Source: Clostridiales bacterium (lineage in GTDB: Bacteria; Bacillota; Clostridia; Christensenellales; Borkfalkiaceae). Taken from it: a DNA stretch of 46,718 bases. The position numbers and the translations under genes are program-made. Shown one piece after another: positions 30,179 through 38,343 of this stretch. Under the pieces are notes generated by a model. That model saw nothing but the letters and a program-made list of their open reading frames with translations. It was not told the DNA's origin and ran no database searches. Position 1 is the first letter of the stretch. Every line of letters starts with the position of its first letter. Location of the stretch: positions 1 to 46,718 of the forward strand of contig SVIY01000002.1 in NCBI GenBank assembly GCA_015069265.1, given 5' to 3'.

Positions 30179-30463
30179 TTATTCTACAATCGCCAAAATG
30201 TCGCTTTGGCGAATAATCGTCAATTCTTTGCCGTCTACCTTAAATTCACTACCTGCATACTTTGAGTAGAGAACGGTATCCCCAACTTTTACTTGCATAA
30301 CGATTTCCTTTCCGTCGATAACTCCGCCGGGGCCTACCGCTACGATTTTTGCCATTTGTTGCTTTTCTTGAGATGCAGAGGGAAGAATAAATCCGCTTTG
30401 AGTTCTCTCCTCCGTTTCAACGCTCTCAACTACTACCTTATCAAACAAGGGTTTAACTTTCAT
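30179..30463 (-). CDS. groES: Co-chaperonin GroES
   Basis: MKVKPLFDKVVVESVETEERTQSGFILPSASQEKQQMAKIVAVGPG; start trimmed from ORF-track 30529. Confidence 0.97.
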   Translation of the reverse strand: MKVKPLFDKVVVESVETEERTQSGFILPSASQEKQQMAKIVAVGPGGVIDGKEIVMQVKVGDTVLYSKYAGSEFKVDGKELTIIRQSDILAIVE

Positions 30464-30486
30464 ATATTTTATACCTCCGATTGTTT

Positions 30487-30513
30487 TTGGCACTCTCGCA
30501 CTTAAAGTGCTAA
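30487..30513. promoter_or_regulatory. CIRCE element (HrcA operator)
   Basis: TTGGCACTC-N9-AAGTGCTAA, close to consensus TTAGCACTC-N9-GAGTGCTAA, upstream of groES. Confidence 0.95.
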
Positions 30514-30667
30514 CTCTAATTATACACACGCAAAATTTTTTGTCAATAGATTACTGCCAATATTTACCATTTTTTAAATTTATTTTCGACACACACTAAA
30601 CTATTAGAATAAAAGCTTAAAATTATTGTCGAACTTTCAAATTTTCAAACAATGCTTGTCTAACAAA

Positions 30668-30696
30668 AAAGCGACCGCTAAATGCGGTCGCTTTAA
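30668..30696. terminator. Terminator hairpin
   Basis: AAAGCGACCGCtaaatGCGGTCGCTTTAAG. Confidence 0.8.
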
Positions 30697-30708
30697 GTTT
30701 CACTGAAA

Positions 30709-31428
30709 TTAACCGATAGTTTCTTTGAGGTTGGAAACTGCGTTTACTGCGTTGTAACGCGTTTTAGCCTCAATTCCTTGTTCTGCGATAAGAGCATCGA
30801 TAAGTTTCATTGCGTTCTTGAAACCTCTGTCGCTTCTTACCTTAACCATCATAGGAATTTCAACGTACGATTTAACGTCGCTCAAATCTTTCTGGAAGAA
30901 AATCTTTTGGTCGAAAGCATTAACGTCGAGAGCCAAGTGAAGTCTCATCGTCTTGCCACGAATGGTAAGTCTTGCAACGAGTTTTCTACCTAAACGGAAA
31001 GATACGCCTTTGGTAGAAACGCGAGGATTGATTTTACGGAGCGAAATAAATTTATTGTAAATCGCATCGTAATAACCGTGAACCTTGTCGCCAAGTCCGA
31101 GAAGTTTTTCTGCGAAAGCGATTCTCTTTGCAACGTCAATACCTTCTTGAACGTCAGCAACCTCAACTTCTTCAACAGGAGCTTCTGCAACTTCCTCTAC
31201 GGGTTCAGCAGGCGCTTCTTCGGTTACTGCAACTTCTTCAACCGGTGCTTCCACAACTTCCTCTACGGGTTCAGCAGGCGCAACGGGTGCTTGTTCTTCT
31301 TTTTTATTGGGTTTTCTGTCAACCAAAATCGGACCCTTTGCTGCTCTTGATTTGATAACCAAGTATTCAACTAAAAGTACGACAACGGCTACAGCGATAC
31401 ATAACAACAACTTAATCCAAGGATTCAT
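30709..31428 (-). CDS. Membrane-anchored hypothetical protein with E/P/V-A-rich repeat linker
   Basis: N-terminal TM, (APAEPVEEV.EAPVEEV)n low-complexity linker, conserved-looking C-terminal domain. Confidence 0.75.
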   Translation of the reverse strand: MNPWIKLLLCIAVAVVVLLVEYLVIKSRAAKGPILVDRKPNKKEEQAPVAPAEPVEEVVEAPVEEVAVTEEAPAEPVEEVAEAPVEEVEVADVQEGIDVAKRIAFAEKLLGLGDKVHGYYDAIYNKFISLRKINPRVSTKGVSFRLGRKLVARLTIRGKTMRLHLALDVNAFDQKIFFQKDLSDVKSYVEIPMMVKVRSDRGFKNAMKLIDALIAEQGIEAKTRYNAVNAVSNLKETIG

Positions 31429-31560
31429 AGTCTTTCTCCTTTGAGTTTAATATTTTCTTATTGAAAATTATAGCACACTAAAATTTTATTGTCAATACTA
31501 ATTTATAAAATAAATTAACTAAAATTGCCTGTCCTGCAAATATTTTTTCCAAATTTTACC

Positions 31561-33027
31561 TTAAGACTGCCTTTTAGGCTCGCAAGTGACGTTTATGCCT
31601 AGTTTTTTAAGCGTCTTATCGTCAACGTGCGAAAGTACTACCGAGGAGTGCATCTGCGCGCCTTTAAGTTTGGATAATTGGTCCATAGCTTTTTTTGCCG
31701 TGGGGTTAGTAGCCGCGCTTACCGCTAGCGACAGCAACGTTTCGTCCGTATGAAGTCTTGGGTTAGCGCTTCCCATATGGTTTACTTTGAGTTTTTGTAT
31801 AGGTTCTATTACCTTTGAGGATATAACGTCCACCGAATCGTCTATACCTGCAAGTGCTTTAAGACCGTTTAAGAGCGCAGCAGCGCTTGCGCCTAGGAGG
31901 TCGCCCGTCTTGCCAACGACTATTTCTCCCGTGCAAAGTTGCAACGCGCACCCCGGCGCGCCCGTAAGCGCCTCTTTTTCGAGCGCAGGCTTTACTACCG
32001 CACGGTCCGCCGTTGTAATTTGCATTCTCTGCATTAAAATTTCTATCTTTGAGATAACCTCTTTGCCGATTAAACCGCGACGAACGTCGACTTGCGCTGC
32101 ATAGTACCTACGAATAATTTCTTGCTTGCACGCATTTTCAACCAAATCTTTGTCTACGATACAGTACCCAGCCATATTGACCCCCATATCGGTAGGCGAC
32201 TTATACGGGGACTGTCCCATAATTTTGCTCATCATTGCAGATAGAACGGGGAAAATTTCCACGTCTCTATTGTAGTTGACCGCCATTTTGCCGTATGCTT
32301 CCAAATGGAAGGGGTCAATCATGTTCATATCGTTAAGGTCGGCAGTAGCCGCCTCGTACGCCGTGTTAACGGGGTGTTTTAAGGGTAAATTCCAGATGGG
32401 GAAGGTCTCGTACTTTGCATACCCTGCCTTAACTCCGCGTTTATTCTCGTGATAGAGTTGCGATAGGCAGGTCGCCATTTTACCGCTTCCTGGACCGGGG
32501 GCGGTAACCACGACGAGCGGACGAGTAGTAACGACATACTCGTTCTTGCCATACCCCTCTTCGCTCACTATCTTTTCCACTTCAGAGGGATATCCCTCGA
32601 TAGGATAGTGCTTATAGACCTTGATACCGCGCATTTCTAGACGCTTTTGGAAAGCCACAACCGACGGTTGCTCTGCAAAACGAGTAAGAACTACGCTCCC
32701 AACGTAAAAGCCGCGACCTTTGAAAATGTCTATAAGTCTTAAAACGTCCATATCGTACGTTATACCTAGGTCGCTTCTAGTCTTGTTCTTCTCAATGTCG
32801 TTAGCATTGATAACGATTAATATCTCCGCTTTGTCTTTTAGTTGAGAGAGCATTTTTATCTTACTGTCAGGCTCAAATCCCGGCAAAACTCTCGCCGCGT
32901 GATAGTCGTCGAAAAGTTTTCCACCGAATTCGAGGTACAGTTTATCGCCGAACATCTCTATTCTTTCCAAGATTTTCGCCGACTGCATTTCCAAATATTT
33001 AGCGTTGTCAAATCCACGTTTTTCCAT
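31561..33027 (-). CDS. DUF1846 family protein
   Basis: MEKRGFDNAKYLEMQSAKILERIEMFGDKLYLEFGGKLFDDYHAARVLPGFEPDSKIKML. Confidence 0.9.
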   Translation of the reverse strand: MEKRGFDNAKYLEMQSAKILERIEMFGDKLYLEFGGKLFDDYHAARVLPGFEPDSKIKMLSQLKDKAEILIVINANDIEKNKTRSDLGITYDMDVLRLIDIFKGRGFYVGSVVLTRFAEQPSVVAFQKRLEMRGIKVYKHYPIEGYPSEVEKIVSEEGYGKNEYVVTTRPLVVVTAPGPGSGKMATCLSQLYHENKRGVKAGYAKYETFPIWNLPLKHPVNTAYEAATADLNDMNMIDPFHLEAYGKMAVNYNRDVEIFPVLSAMMSKIMGQSPYKSPTDMGVNMAGYCIVDKDLVENACKQEIIRRYYAAQVDVRRGLIGKEVISKIEILMQRMQITTADRAVVKPALEKEALTGAPGCALQLCTGEIVVGKTGDLLGASAAALLNGLKALAGIDDSVDVISSKVIEPIQKLKVNHMGSANPRLHTDETLLSLAVSAATNPTAKKAMDQLSKLKGAQMHSSVVLSHVDDKTLKKLGINVTCEPKRQS

Positions 33028-33040
33028 TGTAAATCGCCTC

Positions 33041-33310
33041 TTATTTAACTAAACCTGCTTTCGTTAAGTTGTCCACGAAAGTTTTTACGTCCTTTCTAGC
33101 TTCTTCCTCTGTCACGTCGTACTCGCCTAATAGCACTCCGACAAGTTCTTCTTCAGTCGCACCGTCTTCTAGCTTTTTCCATAAAAGTGCGCTTGATTCG
33201 TTGAGTTTTATTATTCCGTTAAAACTTTGAGTTGCCTTGCCGACTGCAACGACAATTCTCTGCCCCGCAACTTCGCGAAGCACAAATCCATCTTTAATCT
33301 TCATAATCAC
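33041..33310 (-). CDS. PqqD family protein
   Basis: FVLREVAGQRIVVAVGKATQSFNGIIKLNESSALLWKKLEDGATEEELVGVLLGEYDVTEEEARKDVKTFVDNL. Confidence 0.88.
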   Translation of the reverse strand: MIMKIKDGFVLREVAGQRIVVAVGKATQSFNGIIKLNESSALLWKKLEDGATEEELVGVLLGEYDVTEEEARKDVKTFVDNLTKAGLVK

Positions 33311-34016
33311 TTCTCCCTGTCATCGTTCTATAAGAAAGTTCCGCCGCCTCTCTAGACACGTTACAACCGAGCGTATACAAGTCTAATTGAGTCAGCATCT
33401 TGTCTAGTAGCCCTAAAAGTTTATCCATATCCGCACTCTTTTTAGGTCTTACCGTTTGGTCGAGCAAGGTAAGTATCATTTGGTCTGCGGAAACCTTTTT
33501 GATAACGTTTTCTTTCGCTTGATAAATTTTACAAATAGCCTTTACTTCCGCTCTGCAGTTAGTATCAAGCCCGTGTTTACCGTTCCAAGGCGTTCCGTAA
33601 ACGTAAAACTTGCCGTCGACTAGCCTTATGATAGGCTTATCGTCGTTAACCATAACCGCTCTATCGCCAAGCAGTTCTCTCCACAGTCTTGTGTGCGTGG
33701 ACTTTCCCGTTCCGCTAGGCGCGGTAAAAAGATATGCTTTTCCGTCTACCATAATCGCGCTTGAGTGGAATATTATACCGTCCTCGTTGGAGAGAATATA
33801 AGCGCATAACTTTCTAAAAAGCGCAAGGCTCTCTAGATAATTATCGGGATAATCGAGGGCGTTTACCTTTTCCGCGCCAATATCCTCGTCGGTAATGCTT
33901 ATTAAAAGTTTAGCGTCCTCTTCTCCGCAATACTCGTAATTCTTACACAACTTTTCTGTGTATTTATACTTGAGTTGCGCGTCGAAAACAACGTCTGCTA
34001 TCTTATATCTCGGCAT
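33294..34016 (-). CDS. HPr-kinase-like P-loop protein
   Basis: GIIFHSSAIMVDGKAYLFTAPSGTGKSTHTRLW (Walker A), MVNDDKPIIRL, YGTPWNGK; start set at MPRYK. Confidence 0.82.
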   Translation of the reverse strand: MPRYKIADVVFDAQLKYKYTEKLCKNYEYCGEEDAKLLISITDEDIGAEKVNALDYPDNYLESLALFRKLCAYILSNEDGIIFHSSAIMVDGKAYLFTAPSGTGKSTHTRLWRELLGDRAVMVNDDKPIIRLVDGKFYVYGTPWNGKHGLDTNCRAEVKAICKIYQAKENVIKKVSADQMILTLLDQTVRPKKSADMDKLLGLLDKMLTQLDLYTLGCNVSREAAELSYRTMTGRSDYED

Positions 34017-34162
34017 AATTTTCCTTTTTTTACTGCGGTTTTTTTGCAAAACAAAACTCGGTTACTATTTTATCAAAGCCACCGACCTTTGTCAATATAA
34101 AGATTGATTTTTAAATTAAAATTATATATAATTATAGTGTAAACAAAATCACGGAAGGAAAT

Positions 34163-35254
34163 ATGAAGAAATTATCTATAACGTTATGTTTGATTTTGGT
34201 GTTCGCCTTTGCGCTTACCCTAACCGCTTGTAATAAGGGTGGAAGCGCAATGGACTTTTATTATTTCTCCACCAAAATCCACGTGGAGACCCACGACAAA
34301 AAAATGAGCGATAAAACCATCAATCGCCTAAACGAACTTTTCGCTAACGCGGAAAGAGATTTTGACGTGGAAGGAACAAACTCAATAGTGAAAAAAATAA
34401 ACGACGGAGCGGTTGGCGAAAAAATCTCTATACCCGAGCACACCGTGGGCGTGTTCAAAAAAGCTAAAGACTGTTTTGATTTTACAGACGGGCTATTTTC
34501 ACCGTGCGTTTATCCGCTCGTTAAACTTTGGCAGTTTGATAGTCAGTATAGTAGCGTGATTGATTTTACTCCTCCTACCGAGGAACAAATAAATAGCACC
34601 CTGTCCACCTATTCGGTAGATTTTAACACTCTCAATATTGAAACGGAAAATTTAACCGTTACCAAAACAAAAACGGCTATGATTGACTTTGGCGGAATCT
34701 TAAAAGGAATTGTTGCAGACCAAGCCAAAGACGTGCTTAAAGACGCAGGGCATCAATCTGGATACGTAAGCGTTGGAAGTAGCAGTCTAAACCTTCTTTC
34801 CGTTTCTGAAATTGGCGTTCGCCACCCTAGAAACAATGCAAAGACTCTACTTACTATCGACACCGAAGAGTTATCCTTTACGTCCGTGTCAACTAGCGGA
34901 GACTATGAGAGAGAACACGTCGACAAAGACGGAAATACCTATTCGCACATAATCGACCCTCGTACAGGATACCCCGCAAAAACGGGTATTATGAGTGCGA
35001 CTGTGCTTTGCGAGGACGGTGGCTTTGCCGATGCAATAACCACCGCACTTTTGGTTTGTTCATACTCAAACGAGTCCGACTGCGAACTGCTTAAAATGAT
35101 AGACAAAATCAAAAAGCAATTCCCAACTGACTTCCCCGACGTAAAAATCTTCGTTGCGCTATCCTATCAAGGTCAAAACCTTTTAATTACAAATCAAAAA
35201 CAGGGTGAAGATTTCACCCTGCTCGACAAAGGTTATCAAGTCGTCAACGTTTAA
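34163..35254 (+). CDS. apbE: FAD:protein FMN transferase (ApbE), lipoprotein
   Basis: Lipobox LTLTAC; MIDFGGILKGIVADQAKDVLKDAG; SHIIDPRTGYPA; GFADAITTALLVC. Confidence 0.93.
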   Translation: MKKLSITLCLILVFAFALTLTACNKGGSAMDFYYFSTKIHVETHDKKMSDKTINRLNELFANAERDFDVEGTNSIVKKINDGAVGEKISIPEHTVGVFKKAKDCFDFTDGLFSPCVYPLVKLWQFDSQYSSVIDFTPPTEEQINSTLSTYSVDFNTLNIETENLTVTKTKTAMIDFGGILKGIVADQAKDVLKDAGHQSGYVSVGSSSLNLLSVSEIGVRHPRNNAKTLLTIDTEELSFTSVSTSGDYEREHVDKDGNTYSHIIDPRTGYPAKTGIMSATVLCEDGGFADAITTALLVCSYSNESDCELLKMIDKIKKQFPTDFPDVKIFVALSYQGQNLLITNQKQGEDFTLLDKGYQVVNV

Positions 35255-35895
35255 TTGTTGTTCTTTCCGATTAGAAGACCGAAAAGTTCTTTTTCGGTCT
35301 TTTCGTTTACTTCCGAATTGTCGTAAACAATCTTTCCTCCGCTTAAAATTATAATCCTATCCGCCATAGTAACCGCCTCGTGGATATCGTGGGTTACCAT
35401 TATGACCGTCTTGTTTTCCTTTTTAAATCTTTCACGAAGTACGTTCATCGTGCGGTATTTAACGCTTAAATCGAGCGAGGAAAAGGGTTCGTCCATAAGC
35501 AAGAGGTCGGCAGAATACATTACCCCTCTAATGAGCGCCACTCTTTGCGCCTCGCCACCCGATAAACGTTTGGGGTATGAGTCGAGTTTGCCTTTGACAC
35601 CCAAAACCTCCGCAAAGCCGTCCACGTCCGCGTTTTTACCTAAAACGAGCGCTAGATTTTCTCTTGCCGTAAGGTTATAAAAGAGGTTGGGAGTTTGGAA
35701 AACGTACGAGCATTTTACTCTATCCACCTCACCCTCGTAGTCGGTTAGGTTTGCAATGACGTTAAGTAGCGTTGTTTTGCCGCACCCCGATTCTCCAAGC
35801 ACGCACGTAACTTCGCCCTCTCTAAACTCGATTGAGAATTGGTTAAAGACTTTTGTTTTGGGGTAATTTTTAGTAAGGTTAGTTATCTTAATCAT
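35251..35895 (-). CDS. ABC transporter ATP-binding protein (NitT/TauT type)
   Basis: GESGCGKTTLLNVIANL Walker A; LSGGEAQRVALIRGVMYSADLLLMDEPFSSLD; start trimmed to MIKITNLTKNYP. Confidence 0.93.
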   Translation of the reverse strand: MIKITNLTKNYPKTKVFNQFSIEFREGEVTCVLGESGCGKTTLLNVIANLTDYEGEVDRVKCSYVFQTPNLFYNLTARENLALVLGKNADVDGFAEVLGVKGKLDSYPKRLSGGEAQRVALIRGVMYSADLLLMDEPFSSLDLSVKYRTMNVLRERFKKENKTVIMVTHDIHEAVTMADRIIILSGGKIVYDNSEVNEKTEKELFGLLIGKNNN

Positions 35896-36670
35896 TTCCG
35901 CCCTCCGCTCTAGTCCACTTAAACGCAAAGGTTAAAAGGATTTGGAATACCGCTTCGACCAATATGCCCAATATAACGGCAACCAACGTTAGCGCAAAAA
36001 GTCTAGGCACGTCCATTAGCGCGTTCGCGCTCTGTATCATCCCGCCTATCGAAGTGTACGTCAGCGCCATAACTTCTGCCGAAACGATGACCTTAATGCC
36101 GAAAGAAAGATTACTGCCAAGGTGGGATAAAACGTTTGGAGCAACTAGTGGTAAATAAACCTTAAACACCTTTTGTTTTTTGGTTAGGTTAAACACCTTT
36201 GCCGTGCGCACCACCCCCTCGTCAATGCCGTTTAGAGCAACGTTAAACTGGGCGTATGACATCGGGAACAACACGAGCATTGCAACGATTACGGGCGCGG
36301 TGGTTCTGTCCGTATATATCAATATAAGAACTAGCACCGCCATTGTGGGAAGCGTTCTTATAACAGCAACTATCGGGCGCATTACTCTGCCGAAGTTTTT
36401 AGACATCTTTGTAGGCAAGGAAAATATTCCAGCAAGAACGAACGATATGGCAACCGCAATCACAGTTTTTGCTAGCGTTCTTAAAAGCGCGCGCCAAAAC
36501 AACGCTTCTTTGAACACGTCAAAGAGCGCGCTAAACGTTTGTTTTACACCGGGTATCACGTATTCGTTTTTAACCGTCTTTACCGAAATTATCCACACAA
36601 GCCACATTATAATTAGTGCGATTGCTCCGCAAATAATACTCGGCAAGTTCTTCCTAAAAAACCTTTTCAT
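35888..36670 (-). CDS. ABC transporter permease (NitT/TauT type)
   Basis: TM protein with EAA-like loop; overlaps the ATPase gene. Confidence 0.9.
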   Translation of the reverse strand: MKRFFRKNLPSIICGAIALIIMWLVWIISVKTVKNEYVIPGVKQTFSALFDVFKEALFWRALLRTLAKTVIAVAISFVLAGIFSLPTKMSKNFGRVMRPIVAVIRTLPTMAVLVLILIYTDRTTAPVIVAMLVLFPMSYAQFNVALNGIDEGVVRTAKVFNLTKKQKVFKVYLPLVAPNVLSHLGSNLSFGIKVIVSAEVMALTYTSIGGMIQSANALMDVPRLFALTLVAVILGILVEAVFQILLTFAFKWTRAEGGND

Positions 36671-36677
36671 CTATTCC

Positions 36678-37712
36678 TTATACCGTATAGAAAAATTCGT
36701 CCACGGGGTTACCCCACGCATTAGAAGTTATCGCGTTAAGTTTTGCGATATATCCTTTAACCGCGCCCTTGCACTCGCTTGCAGGCGTAAAGTCAATCGC
36801 GCAGTTGTTTATAACGGAAACGTTTAAGTTGTTTGCCGTAAAAGTTGCCGACATTTCACTATCAACAAATCCGCTCTTTACCGCATCAACAATAGTTTGC
36901 GGGGCAGTTTGTTCGCTAGTCAACCATTCTACGTTTTCATCAAAAGAATTTATTAACGCTTTTACCGTATCATTATTGTTCTCTAAAACGCTCGTCTTTA
37001 CCACAAGCACCGCTTGAGGATAGCCGTTCCCGTCCCCGTAGAGCGCTTGGAGAGAGCCTGCAATAGAAATCTTGCCCTGCGTTGCATTCTGTTTGGTCGT
37101 CGCTAACGGCTCTGCCACTACAAAGTAATCACAATCAGAAGACGGAACGATTAGTTGCGCGCCCTCTTGTCCTGTCGGCAATGCAATAAGATTTACCTTG
37201 TCGCTTTGAACGACACCCGACTCTGTTATATCCACGTATCCGATTTGCCTATCAGACAAAATCGCCTTAAAGGTTAGCCCCGGAACGTTTGCAAGGTTCA
37301 TAACGCCAACCTTTTTGCCAATAAGCTCACTTAAATTATCAGCGGTTATGTTCTGCCCCGTTGCCTTTTTCATTATAAATATGTTTCCGTTAGTTACAGT
37401 CCCAACGAGTTTATATTCTCCCTTGCTTGCAAGCATTTTTACCGCAGCGTTAACGGGCATAATAGCAAGGTCTGCCTTTGGTGATTCGCCCGTAACGAAG
37501 GTCTGAATAGTGCTTGCACCAACGACGTTTATATCCACGTCTGCTACAAGTTCTTTGTCGTTTAAGAGCCTTGCAACCGATAGCGCAGGCGCGCCGTCGG
37601 GAACGTATAGACTCAATTTGTCTTTGGACTGCTCCTCTCCACCGCAGCCGATAGAAAATAAAGCAGTAACCATAAGTAGTGCCGATAAAATTGCCGTTAA
37701 AATCTTTTTCAT
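36678..37712 (-). CDS. ABC transporter substrate-binding lipoprotein (NMT1/SsuA-like)
   Basis: Lipobox ALFSIGC; LSLYVPDGAPALSVARLL...KADLAIMPVNAAVKM. Confidence 0.88.
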   Translation of the reverse strand: MKKILTAILSALLMVTALFSIGCGGEEQSKDKLSLYVPDGAPALSVARLLNDKELVADVDINVVGASTIQTFVTGESPKADLAIMPVNAAVKMLASKGEYKLVGTVTNGNIFIMKKATGQNITADNLSELIGKKVGVMNLANVPGLTFKAILSDRQIGYVDITESGVVQSDKVNLIALPTGQEGAQLIVPSSDCDYFVVAEPLATTKQNATQGKISIAGSLQALYGDGNGYPQAVLVVKTSVLENNNDTVKALINSFDENVEWLTSEQTAPQTIVDAVKSGFVDSEMSATFTANNLNVSVINNCAIDFTPASECKGAVKGYIAKLNAITSNAWGNPVDEFFYTV

Positions 37713-37749
37713 AAGTCCTCTCCTTGTTGAATTAAACTATAAAGGCGGT

Positions 37750-37902
37750 GCAGTATTGCGCAGTATAGAGTGCCGTTTTAAGTGGTTAGATGCAAGCAAG
37801 ACAAGGCTCGCGAAGGGTTTTGGATGAAATAAACCTTTTTGGTTATTGAAGTCAAAACACTAAGCAGTAACGCAGTATTGCGCTGTATATAACCACTTAA
37901 AA
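37750..37902. repeat. Intergenic repeat pair GCAGTATTGCGC[A/T]GTATA plus inverted repeat TTTTAAGTGGTT/AACCACTTAAAA
   Basis: 17/18 direct match between 37750-37767 and 37872-37889; 12/12 inverted match between 37776-37787 and 37891-37902. Confidence 0.75.
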
Positions 37903-38015
37903 AAAGTGAACTCCCTGATTAAAATACAAACCAGGGAGGAACGTGAATCATCAAGACGACTAGCGTCTTGTAAATTCTCATAATTCATCCCTTCGCTATC
38001 AGGCGCACCTTTTAG
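37903..38015 (-). promoter_or_regulatory. Structured leader with terminator-like hairpin upstream of the ABC operon (riboswitch/attenuator candidate)
   Basis: Minus strand: AGGTGCGCC..., CAAGACGctagtCGTCTTG hairpin, then CTCCCTGGTTTGTATTTTAATCAGGGAG followed closely by TTTTTTT. Confidence 0.5.
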
Positions 38016-38125
38016 TTTAGGTATTTATAAATTAAATATAGCATATAAACTGATTATTGTCAATTATATACATAAAAAACATTAATTCTATTGCAAAACA
38101 AAATATTTTGTGTTAAACTTATATT

Positions 38126-38277
38126 GCCAAACTAATTAAATATATACGGGAATATAGGGAATTTCTCTTTTTAGGGATATTCTTTTTTCAACATCATTAT
38201 AGAATTTGATAAAATGCGAATTCCAACTTAATGGTGTTGTTTAGGCATTCCCTATTCCCTATAAGAATTAGTTTGGC
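38126..38277. mobile_element. 152-bp palindromic MITE-like element
   Basis: Perfect 12-bp ends GCCAAACTAATT/AATTAGTTTGGC, then GGGAATATAGGGAAT/ATTCCCTATTCCC, inner AACATCATT/AATGGTGTT. Confidence 0.65.
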
Positions 38278-38302
38278 GACTATCGGAGTTTGCGTTTTTT
38301 GC

Positions 38303-38331
38303 GTCAACTTCGGTTGGCGCATTTTTTATTT
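38303..38331 (+). terminator. Terminator-like hairpin just upstream of the SPFH gene
   Basis: TGCGTCAACttcgGTTGGCGCATTTTTT. Confidence 0.7.
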
Positions 38332-38343
38332 TAAGGAGGTTAT

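Noticed and set aside
36180-36827. 215-aa plus-strand ORF opposite the ABC permease
   Set aside because: Antisense to a clear permease/substrate-binding pair
37903-38015. TPP, T-box or lysine riboswitch assignment for the ABC leader
   Set aside because: Diagnostic cores (CTGAGA/ACCTGAT, AGGGTGGNACCGCG, full L-box) not found; AGGTGCG alone is insufficient
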